DNA of 40,642 nt from positions 1-40,642 of the forward strand of contig NZ_WQPN01000159.1 in the NCBI RefSeq assembly GCF_018785315.1, read 5' to 3'. The stretch is from Clostridium sp. MCC353. Its GTDB lineage: Bacteria > Bacillota > Clostridia > Lachnospirales > Lachnospiraceae. Below the pieces are notes generated by a model. That model did not search any database and had not been told where the DNA came from. It saw only the letters and a program-made list of their open reading frames with translations. Below, piece by piece: positions 1-6,594 of the stretch (position 1 is the first letter of the stretch; each line of letters starts with the position of its first letter). The position numbers and the translations under genes were made by a program.

Positions 1-114
1 CGCACTGTCTTTTTTCGTCCTTGAAGGCCTTAGTATTTCTTAGGGTCGGAATCCGCCCCCCAATTCCTCTCATCCACGGCTCCCTGCCCCGGATTCCCCG
101 TCTTCATGGCGTTA
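1..114 (+). repeat. 3' half of a large palindromic element (copy 1, truncated by window start)
   Basis: The first bases (CGCACTGTCTTTTTTC) match the end of the conserved core of the complete element at 938-1286, where the same position reads CGCACCGCCTTTTTCC. They are followed by the family marks CCTTAGT, a TCGGAATC internal-loop block, a GC-rich arm, and the shared terminal sequence TGGCGTTAC at about 107-114. Only the 3' arm lies in the window, so its partner arm must lie upstream. Orientation is the same as copy 2. Seen directly by comparison; function unknown. Confidence 0.8.
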
Positions 115-163
115 CTTCCTTTTCATTGGTGTATACCTATCTTTAAACCTTATCTCTGACCTG

Positions 164-736
164 TCATAGTCTATTAAGTACATCTATCTTTTCAATGTAT
201 TTCAGGCTCTCTCCGTTAAAAGTAAGTTTTACGATCCAAGGCATAATCAATTTGATTTTTTGAAATTCATTGTATCCGAAGGAGTTGTCAAAATAGTTGA
301 TAATCGTGCTTAACGCGGTTCCGTGGCTGCCGATAACTACATTTTTATCCTTATACTTGTTTAAAACGACCTTTAATGCATTAATATTTCTCATTTGAAC
401 TTCACCTAAGGTTTCCCCATCCGATAATCTATAACCAAAATCGCTCCATTGCGCTTTACAAAAGGCATCAAAATCTTCAATCCACACACTATCTACCCTG
501 CGCTCCCTAAAATCGCTAATACATTCAATTACCAGACTATGTTTGTCGGCAAAATCTTTCACAGTATCTATCGATCTCTTATAAGGACTTGACAGAACAA
601 CTTCAATATTTTTATCATCCAGATAATCCGTTACTTTTTTTCTATCCTTCAGACCTTTTTCTGTAAGCTCCCTTTCCCGGTCACTATGGTTTGCATAATT
701 TGGTTCCGCATGCCTTATAAAATACACTGTAGTCAT
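164..736 (-). CDS. Histidine phosphatase family protein (phosphoglycerate-mutase-like)
   Basis: A 190-residue protein starting MTTVYFIRHAEP. The RHxE-type RHAEP near residue 8 carries the phosphohistidine, and SSPYKRSIDT supplies the usual second arginine motif. A late GSHGTAL supplies the second catalytic histidine. This is the branch 2/branch 1 histidine phosphatase fold; members hydrolyse phosphate esters of sugars, nucleotides or cobalamin precursors, and nothing here fixes the substrate. I chose the ATG at 736 because GGAGGA lies about eight bases upstream; a longer reading would start further up without a better ribosome site. It stands alone between two palindromic elements, with its own promoter at 752-781. 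Family confidence is high, substrate unknown. Confidence 0.85.
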   Translation of the reverse strand: MTTVYFIRHAEPNYANHSDRERELTEKGLKDRKKVTDYLDDKNIEVVLSSPYKRSIDTVKDFADKHSLVIECISDFRERRVDSVWIEDFDAFCKAQWSDFGYRLSDGETLGEVQMRNINALKVVLNKYKDKNVVIGSHGTALSTIINYFDNSFGYNEFQKIKLIMPWIVKLTFNGESLKYIEKIDVLNRL

Positions 737-751
737 ATACCATTCCTCCAT

Positions 752-781
752 AAAATAGACATTTAATAAGGAAAATGTCAA
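752..781 (-). promoter_or_regulatory. Probable sigma-A promoter of the histidine phosphatase gene
   Basis: On the minus strand TTGACA (776-781) is followed after 18 bases by TATTTT (752-757). The -35 box is perfect and the -10 box matches four of six. A small palindrome (789-806) lies just upstream of the -35 box. Confidence 0.5.
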
Positions 782-840
782 CCCTCAAGGCATTTTCGAA
801 AATGCCTTCACCCTTTAATGTAAATGCCCTCACCCTTTAT
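782..840. repeat. Short palindromic repeat GGCATTTTCGAAAATGCC with CACCCTTTAATGTAAAT tail
   Basis: An 18-bp perfect palindrome at 789-806 is followed by TTCACCCTTTAATGTAAAT and a second, shorter CTCACCCTTTAT unit. The same palindrome with the same tail recurs at 40574-40628. In both places it lies on the 5' side of a large palindromic element when that element is read in its own orientation. Confidence 0.7.
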
Positions 841-937
841 ATCAAATCGCCATGTCATATTTATCAAAACCTACACCAAATACCACTCAAACGCTTCTTT
901 GCTCTTTCTCCCCCCAATCTTTTTTATTTCAGCGTGC

Positions 938-1286
938 CCAGTACCCAGCCTGTAAGAAGGGGAACCTGGGGCGGAGGACAAGGCCGGGGGGCCAAAGGGG
1001 AGGACCAAAGGCGACGGGGATCCTGTGGAGGCCGTTTAGTGGAACTTAGGGTTTCAGGATGGAAAAAGGCGGTCAGAAACTGAATTCCGAATCAGTTTCT
1101 GAGATGCCCACTGAACGGTAAAGTCATCAGGAGTTTACCGTGAATGGGCATCGCACCGCCTTTTTCCATTCTGAAAGCCTTAGTTCCACTTAACGGCCGG
1201 AATCAGATCCCCGCTGCCTTTGGTCCTCCCCTTTGGCCGCCCGGCCTTGTCCTCCGCTCCAGGTTCCCCTTCTTACTGGCGTTACC
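938..1286 (+). repeat. Large nested palindromic element, complete copy 2 (about 349 bp)
   Basis: The ends read CCAGTACCCAGCC and TGGCGTTACC. Inside are near-perfect GC-rich arms of about 85 bp, then an interrupted helix (GCCGTTTAGTGGAACTT against the matching 3' strand). A central core holds hairpin A (CAGAAACTG 1074-1082 with CAGTTTCTG 1093-1101) and hairpin B. Hairpin B pairs GATGCCC 1103-1109 with GGGCATC 1146-1152, and CGGTAAA 1116-1122 with TTTACCG 1134-1140. The core matches copies 3 and 4 (opposite strand) and the partial copy 1. No credible protein is encoded; open frames here are products of the palindrome. It could be a structured RNA gene, a non-autonomous mobile element, or both. 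The region 841-937 holds nothing I recognise. Confidence 0.85.
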
Positions 1287-1314
1287 CACGCCAACTCGTT
1301 AAATAAAGATTATC

Positions 1315-2220
1315 CTATATGTATTCATATAAATCCCGTACAAACTGTAAAAACGTCCTGGCCGCCATGCCCGGTTTCCGGTTGCGGTTCCAAACCATAT
1401 AGAGTTTCCTGCATACGTCTTTCCCGCCCAGGTGGAATTTCAGCACAAGCCCCTGCTGTACGTAGTCTTCCACCGCCGCGCTGGAGATAATGGACACTCC
1501 CATGCCGCTGCCCACAGATTTTTTAATGGTTTCCTGATTGCTGATGGTTGCCACCACATGAAGCTTTTCCGTATCGATTCCCTCGTCCTTTAAAAACTGT
1601 TCCGTTTCCTTTCTGGTGCCGGAGCCGTCTTCACGGACGATCATTTTTTCCTGGTAGAGCTGTTCCAACGGATAACCGTCTCCTTTAAACTGTCTGTATT
1701 CTTCCTGATTCGGTGTGATCAGAACTAAGCGGTCGGAATAGAAAGGCTCGTATACACAGGAAGCATTTTCAATTTTGGTTCCTGTAAAGCCCACTTCGAT
1801 TTCACCGTCTAAAATCATTCTTATCACGGCTTCGCTGTCCGCCTCCAAAAGCTGCAGCTCATTTTCCGGATAATTTTGACAGAACAGGGACAGGGCCTGA
1901 GGCAGGATATATTGGCCGGGCACCGTAGAGGCGCCCACAATCATTTTGCGTTTTTCCGGGTTCTCTTTTTCTTCAAAATCCCTCCATATGCTTTTTTCCA
2001 GTTGAAGCATCTGGCGGGCTTTTTCATATAAACGCTGTCCATCCGCCGACAGAAATACATCCTTTGTGGTGCGGATAAACAGCTTCCTCCCCAGCTCCTT
2101 TTCCAAAGAATTGATATGGGCGCTGATGGTCGGCTGGGTGAGATAAAGTTTTTTTGCCGCTTTTGAAAAGCTCTTCACCTCTGTTACACACACAAAGGCT
2201 TCTAATTGTTTCAGGTTCAT
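1315..2220 (-). CDS. LysR-family transcriptional regulator, selenium-cluster type
   Basis: A 301-residue LysR regulator with an N-terminal winged helix-turn-helix (SKAAKKLYLTQPTISAHINS, about residues 19-38) and a periplasmic-binding-like effector domain for the rest. It is the last gene of a minus-strand operon and starts 12 bases after the class V aminotransferase, with GAGGGGG upstream of the ATG. LysR proteins of this kind are known next to selD in Firmicutes, where they are annotated as selenium-metabolism associated; that role here rests on the neighbours. It may control its own operon through the inverted repeat at 4451-4467. Length is normal for the family and the effector is unknown. 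Confidence 0.85.
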   Translation of the reverse strand: MNLKQLEAFVCVTEVKSFSKAAKKLYLTQPTISAHINSLEKELGRKLFIRTTKDVFLSADGQRLYEKARQMLQLEKSIWRDFEEKENPEKRKMIVGASTVPGQYILPQALSLFCQNYPENELQLLEADSEAVIRMILDGEIEVGFTGTKIENASCVYEPFYSDRLVLITPNQEEYRQFKGDGYPLEQLYQEKMIVREDGSGTRKETEQFLKDEGIDTEKLHVVATISNQETIKKSVGSGMGVSIISSAAVEDYVQQGLVLKFHLGGKDVCRKLYMVWNRNRKPGMAARTFLQFVRDLYEYI

Positions 2221-2232
2221 TCTTCAGCCCCC

Positions 2233-3369
2233 TCACTCCTCCGACAGTTCTTTTACCGCCTGTATGGCCGCATCCACTTCCTCTTTTGTGTTCTGGTGGG
2301 AGAAACTGAATCGGACGGCTCCCTGGTCAGCTGTACCCAGGGCCTGGTGCATCAAAGGGGCGCAATGGGCTCCCGCCCTGGTGCAGATGCCGTATTCTGT
2401 ATACAGCTCATCCGCCACCTGACCGGAATCATAATCCCCGATATTCAAAGCCACAATGGGGCACCGCTCTGTCGCATCAAAATCCCCATAGATCTTCACA
2501 TTGGGTATGTTCCGGACTCCATGATAAAATCTCCACATAAGCCCCAGTTCCTGTTCCCTCAGCTTATCCATTCCCATTTCTTCTATATAATCAAATGCAG
2601 CAGACAGGCCGGCAATTCCATGGCCGTTCAGCGTACCGGCCTCTAAAGCAGTAGGCATTTCGGCCGGATGTTTTTTCGAATAGCTGTGAACTCCGCTTCC
2701 TCCCGCCAGCAAAGGCCGGATCCTGACGCCTTCCCGGACACAGATTCCCCCTGTGCCCTGAGGGCCCATCAGGCTTTTATGGCCCGTAAAACAGAGCACA
2801 TCGATCCCCATCTCTTTCATTTTGACAGGATAAACGCCTGCGCTCTGTGATGCATCCACCACCAGTAAAATACCGTATCCGGCACAGACCTCTCCGATCT
2901 TTTTTAAATCCACCATATTTCCGGTCAGATTGGAGGCGTGAGTGCAGACAACGGCTTTTGTTTCTGGCCTGATTTGGCTTTCCAGTTCCTTGAGATCAAT
3001 CTTTCCCAAACCGTCCGCCGGAAGAATGCTGAGGCGCACTCCTCTTTCTTCCATTAAATACAAAGGCCGCAGCACAGAATTGTGTTCCATCTGCGTGGTG
3101 ATCACGTGATCTCCGGGACAGAATAAGCCCTGAATGGCTATGTTTAAGCTTTCTGTAGAATTCATTGTAAATGCCACCCGGGAGGGATCGCCAACATCAA
3201 AAAATACAGCGGCCTTCTGTCTGGCATCAAAAATCAGCCGGGAGGCAAAAAGCGCTTCATCGTGGGCCCCGCGCCCTGCATTTCCCATATGCCGCATGGC
3301 CTGAACCACCGCATTTACCACACATTCCGGCTTATGAAATGTAGTTGCCGCATTATCCAGATAAATCAT
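2233..3369 (-). CDS. Class V aminotransferase / cysteine desulfurase-like protein (EF2568 type)
   Basis: A 378-residue PLP enzyme of the NifS/SufS superfamily. Visible features are the N-terminal YLDNAATT, the catalytic-base region TTQMEHNS (His96), VVDASQ (Asp172), the PLP lysine in FTGHKS (Lys198), and the persulfide-type cysteine in RAGAHC (Cys336). It overlaps selD by four bases (ATGA), so translation is probably coupled. In Enterococcus faecalis and relatives the equivalent gene next to selD is thought to supply selenide or persulfide for selenium-dependent molybdenum hydroxylases. I infer that it mobilises sulfur or selenium from cysteine or selenocysteine for SelD or a SelD-dependent pathway. 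A general IscS role is less likely given the context. Confidence 0.85.
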   Translation of the reverse strand: MIYLDNAATTFHKPECVVNAVVQAMRHMGNAGRGAHDEALFASRLIFDARQKAAVFFDVGDPSRVAFTMNSTESLNIAIQGLFCPGDHVITTQMEHNSVLRPLYLMEERGVRLSILPADGLGKIDLKELESQIRPETKAVVCTHASNLTGNMVDLKKIGEVCAGYGILLVVDASQSAGVYPVKMKEMGIDVLCFTGHKSLMGPQGTGGICVREGVRIRPLLAGGSGVHSYSKKHPAEMPTALEAGTLNGHGIAGLSAAFDYIEEMGMDKLREQELGLMWRFYHGVRNIPNVKIYGDFDATERCPIVALNIGDYDSGQVADELYTEYGICTRAGAHCAPLMHQALGTADQGAVRFSFSHQNTKEEVDAAIQAVKELSEE

Positions 3370-4427
3370 AGTTTCATCTCCCGCACTAACCGGATTCTCT
3401 TCTCTGCGGCAGGCACCACACGGCCAATCACCGCAAATGGAGTTTCCATACCGGCCTGTTCCAGATCTTTCATAATCTGTCCGGCCGTTTCAGGATCCGC
3501 GCTGATGAGCAGGCCGCCGGAGGTCTGGGGATCGAAAAATATATCCAGCATATGTTCCTCTGCAACGCCCATGTCGATCTTTTCTTCTGTAAATGAACGG
3601 TTTCTGTAGGCTCCGGCCGGGATCAGCCCCATTTTCGCGTATTCGGCCGCTTCCGACTGAACCGGAAGCCTGTCCAAATCAATCTCTATGGTGACGCCGC
3701 TTCCTTCCGCCATCTCCACGCTGTGCCCTGCCAGCCCAAAGCCGGTGACATCAGTACAACTGTGAATCTCATAGCCCTCGATCACCTGTTTTGCCTTTTT
3801 ATTCAGAGAGGTCATGGTCCGGATCACCTCTTCTTTGGCCGTTTCCGATGCCATCTCCGCTTTTACGGCAGTATTGACAATGCCGGTTCCCAGGGGTTTT
3901 GTCAGGATCAGCACGTCCCCGGGAACTGCCCCGCAGTTTTTAAACATCTTGTCCGGGTGTACAAAACCGGTGACACTGAGCCCGTATTTTGGTTCGTCAT
4001 CCTGAATGGAGTGGCCTCCGGCCAGGACAGCTCCTGCTTCCAGCACCTTGTCTGCGCCCCCTCTTAAAATCTCTCCAAGAAATTTAGGATTGACGCAGTT
4101 TGGCCATGCCACAATATTGAGAGCGATTTTGGGTTCACCGCCCATAGCATAGATATCGCTCAGCGCATTGGCCGCCGCCACCTGTCCGAAAACATACGGA
4201 TCGTCCACCACCGGAGTAAAGAAATCCAATGTCTGTATCAGCGCTAATTCGTCGGAAACTTTATAAACAGCTCCGTCATCCGAAGTCTCAATGCCCACCA
4301 GCAGATTGGGATCCTGGAATTTTGGAAGACTTTCCAGGATTCCTGCGAGAGTTCCCGGTCCGATTTTGGCCGCGCAGCCTGCGGTGTGCGACATTTTTGT
4401 TAATTTCACTTCATTGTCTGGTATCAT
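3366..4427 (-). CDS. selD: Selenide, water dikinase (selenophosphate synthetase)
   Basis: A 353-residue SelD that makes selenophosphate from selenide and ATP, the donor for selenocysteine, selenouridine and the labile selenium cofactor of some molybdenum hydroxylases. The N-terminal SHTAGCAAK matches the catalytic segment SHGAGCGCK of E. coli SelD. Cys18 and Lys21 are kept, and cysteine rather than selenocysteine is used. The AIRS-type ATP-binding core follows, with a DTLDFFTPVVDDPY-like segment and C-terminal FFDPQTSGGLL. The ATG at 4427 has AGAGGGG upstream; longer upstream readings lack this. First gene of the operon, with its own promoter at 4474-4501. selA and selB are not in the window, so the end use of selenophosphate is open. 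Confidence 0.93.
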   Translation of the reverse strand: MIPDNEVKLTKMSHTAGCAAKIGPGTLAGILESLPKFQDPNLLVGIETSDDGAVYKVSDELALIQTLDFFTPVVDDPYVFGQVAAANALSDIYAMGGEPKIALNIVAWPNCVNPKFLGEILRGGADKVLEAGAVLAGGHSIQDDEPKYGLSVTGFVHPDKMFKNCGAVPGDVLILTKPLGTGIVNTAVKAEMASETAKEEVIRTMTSLNKKAKQVIEGYEIHSCTDVTGFGLAGHSVEMAEGSGVTIEIDLDRLPVQSEAAEYAKMGLIPAGAYRNRSFTEEKIDMGVAEEHMLDIFFDPQTSGGLLISADPETAGQIMKDLEQAGMETPFAVIGRVVPAAEKRIRLVREMKL

Positions 4428-4450
4428 GATTAACCCCTCTTTTCCCCATT

Positions 4451-4467
4451 TATAGATATTTTCTATA
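4451..4467 (-). promoter_or_regulatory. Inverted repeat at the selD transcription start, candidate LysR operator
   Basis: TATAGATATTTTCTATA is a 6-5-6 inverted repeat with the ATAG-N7-CTAT form typical of LysR boxes. It sits just downstream of the -10 box, about where transcription should begin, which suits repression or autoregulation by the operon's own LysR. Inference from position and form only. Confidence 0.35.
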
Positions 4468-4473
4468 TATGAT

Positions 4474-4501
4474 ATTGTATCACAAAGAGACATGCTGTCA
4501 A
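4474..4501 (-). promoter_or_regulatory. Probable sigma-A promoter of the selD operon
   Basis: On the minus strand TTGACA (4496-4501) is followed after 16 bases by TACAAT (4474-4479). The selD start codon lies about 40 bases below the expected start of transcription. Confidence 0.6.
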
Positions 4502-4629
4502 TCATTACTGTGCTTAAACGGATATCCGGGGGCCTATCCCTTATTCCGGCAGAAAAGAGGAACCGTCTGCACCGCTGTAAGTATCTCACAGCGTTTCAAA
4601 AAGCCCACAGAGAAACCATGGCAAGGGCT

Positions 4630-4683
4630 AAAAAACAAGACTGTGCCGGTTTCTCCACATAACTCCCGGAGAAACCGGCACAG
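4630..4683 (-). terminator. Rho-independent terminator of the hyd operon
   Basis: A perfect 16-bp stem (4641-4656 paired with 4668-4683, CTGTGCCGGTTTCTCC and its complement) with an 11-base loop. On the minus strand it is followed by TCTTGTTTTTT. It lies about 110 bases after the hydA stop. Confidence 0.8.
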
Positions 4684-4714
4684 CAAAAGCTAACCGCTAT
4701 AAAGATAAAACAAC

Positions 4715-4799
4715 TTCATATATAAAGCTATTTCATATACAAAACTATTCCATATATAAAACTATTCCATATACAAAACTATTCCGTATACAAAACTAT
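4715..4799. repeat. Five tandem 17-bp repeats running into the hydA stop codon
   Basis: Five units of 17 bp (4715-4731, 4732-4748, 4749-4765, 4766-4782, 4783-4799), each a variant of TTCATATACAAAACTAT. The last unit contains the complement of the hydA stop codon (4796-4798), so the array looks like repeated duplication of the gene's end plus its first untranslated bases. It lies between hydA and its terminator. Confidence 0.85.
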
Positions 4800-6577
4800 T
4801 CCATCAGCTCATTATAAACCCCGCGTTTCGTATAATGGGTGTGAAGAAGTTTATGGGCCAGATGTCCGTTGGCCTCTCCCAGATATTCCTCATAAAGTTT
4901 CTGGAGGTCCGGATTTTCATGGGACTTGCGGTAAGTCTTCCTCTCATCTTCGCTGTAAAGCGCTTTCGCCCTCTTCTCACGGTATCCCTCCACATAGGTT
5001 CTCGGCTGTCCGCCTCCATTGACGCATCCGCCGGGGCATCCCATCACTTCGATGAAATGATAGGGCGATATTCCTTCCGCCACTTCCTTCATCAGGATCG
5101 AAGCGCCTTCCAAACCGCTGGTGACCGCGATATTCACCGTCACCCCTTCCAAATGGGAGAATTGGGGAAGGACATTTTCAATGAGCAGAGACGCTGTCTT
5201 AATTTGTTCCATGCCCACAATCGGCGTCACATGGAGCCCTTCAAAGGGAAGTTCCCGGCCGGTCACCAATTCGTAAACCGTTCTCAAAGCGGCTTCCATA
5301 ACGCCTCCGGTCACGCCGAAGATATCTGCCGCGCCTGTGGACAATCCCAGCGGGGCGTCAAATTCGCCTTCCGGAAGGTTTACAAAATCAATTCCAGCGG
5401 ATTTAATCATTCTGGCCAGCTCTCTGGTGGTGAGGACCGCATCCACGTCCGGGTGTCCGTCCACCTGCATCTCCGGCCTTTGAATCTCATACTTTTTGGC
5501 CGTGCACGGCATTATGGAAACCACGAACATATCTTTTGGATCTTTTCCGATCTTTTCAGCATAGAAGGATTTCACCACCGCGCCCATCATGGTATGAGGG
5601 CTCTTGCAGCTTGAAAGGTGATCCAGCTCATCGGGGAACCGGTGCTCAATATGCTTAATCCAGCCCGGCGAACAGCTTGTGATCATCGGAAGGGCGGCTT
5701 CTTTGCCCTCTTTCAGGACATCATTTAAACGTCCCAAAAGCTCGGTTCCCTCTTCAATAATCGTCAAGTCGGCGGAAAACAGGGTATCAAATACGTCGTC
5801 GAAGCCCAGTTCGTGAAGGGCCGATGCCATTTTTCCGGTGACAGGCGTGCCGCATTCCATGCCGAATTCCTCACCCAACGCGGCCCGGACTGCAGGAGCT
5901 ACCTGAACCACAACCCGTTTATCAGGATCTGCAATGGCTCTCCATACCGGCGTCAGGCCGTCCGTTTCCTGAAGGGCGCCTGTGGGGCAGACTACGGTAC
6001 ACTGGCCGCACATGGCACAGGCCGTGGAATTCAGCGGCAGCCCCATGGCAGGGCTTATCACGGTTTCAAAACCTCTGTTCTGGGCCTGGATCGCCCCCAC
6101 ATGCTGGATCTGGTTGCAGACCGTAACACAGCGGCGGCAGAGGATACATTTGCTGGTATCCCTGGTGATGGAAGGTGAAATATCGATTTTGGCCTTTGCC
6201 ATTTCCCCCTCTAAGCGGCTTTCCGTAACTCCCAGCTCATATCCCAGCTGCTGGAGCTCACAGTTTTGGTTTCTCTGGCAGTTCAAGCAGTCTTTGGGGT
6301 GGTTGGATAACAGCAGTTCATACAGCACCTTGCGGGCAGCCCTGACCTTGGGGGAATTGGTTTTAATCATCATTCCGTCCCGGACTTTGGCCATACAGGA
6401 GGCCTGGAGGTTCTTCATGCCCTCCACTTCCACCACGCAGATACGGCAGGAACCGTATTTATGGATATCTTTGTACTGGCAAAGGCTTGGGATTTTGATT
6501 CCGGCTTCTTTCGCCGCTTCCATGATGGTCAGGCCTTCCCGGACTTCCATCCTCTTTCCATTGATCGTTATATTCAT
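4796..6577 (-). CDS. hydA: [FeFe] hydrogenase catalytic subunit HydA of a trimeric NAD(P)-linked hydrogenase
   Basis: A 593-residue protein. From the N-terminus: plant-type [2Fe-2S] ferredoxin domain (Cys33, 44, 47, 61); His-ligated [4Fe-4S] motif (His93, Cys97, 100, 106); two [4Fe-4S] motifs (Cys144-154 and Cys187-197); then the H-cluster domain. The three H-cluster motifs are TSCSPGW (300-306), MPCTAKK (356-362) and EVMGCPGGC (510-518), followed by the small-subunit-like tail. It would reduce protons or oxidise H2 and pass electrons to HydB. TSCSPGW differs from the textbook TSCCPxW and MGC from MAC. I place the start at the ATG at 6577, where AAGGAG sits about ten bases upstream; a GTG directly before it is possible. 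Last gene of hydCBA. Confidence 0.93.
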   Translation of the reverse strand: MNITINGKRMEVREGLTIMEAAKEAGIKIPSLCQYKDIHKYGSCRICVVEVEGMKNLQASCMAKVRDGMMIKTNSPKVRAARKVLYELLLSNHPKDCLNCQRNQNCELQQLGYELGVTESRLEGEMAKAKIDISPSITRDTSKCILCRRCVTVCNQIQHVGAIQAQNRGFETVISPAMGLPLNSTACAMCGQCTVVCPTGALQETDGLTPVWRAIADPDKRVVVQVAPAVRAALGEEFGMECGTPVTGKMASALHELGFDDVFDTLFSADLTIIEEGTELLGRLNDVLKEGKEAALPMITSCSPGWIKHIEHRFPDELDHLSSCKSPHTMMGAVVKSFYAEKIGKDPKDMFVVSIMPCTAKKYEIQRPEMQVDGHPDVDAVLTTRELARMIKSAGIDFVNLPEGEFDAPLGLSTGAADIFGVTGGVMEAALRTVYELVTGRELPFEGLHVTPIVGMEQIKTASLLIENVLPQFSHLEGVTVNIAVTSGLEGASILMKEVAEGISPYHFIEVMGCPGGCVNGGGQPRTYVEGYREKRAKALYSEDERKTYRKSHENPDLQKLYEEYLGEANGHLAHKLLHTHYTKRGVYNELME

Positions 6578-6594
6578 CACACTACCTCTCCTTC

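Noticed and set aside
775-1490. Open frames of 65-102 codons across the palindromic element copy 2
   Set aside because: They are read through inverted-repeat arms, have no ribosome sites and give low-complexity proteins. The palindrome explains them.
4715-4799. Possible CRISPR-like array
   Set aside because: The units are directly abutting 17-mers with no spacers, and there are no cas genes. It is an ordinary tandem repeat.
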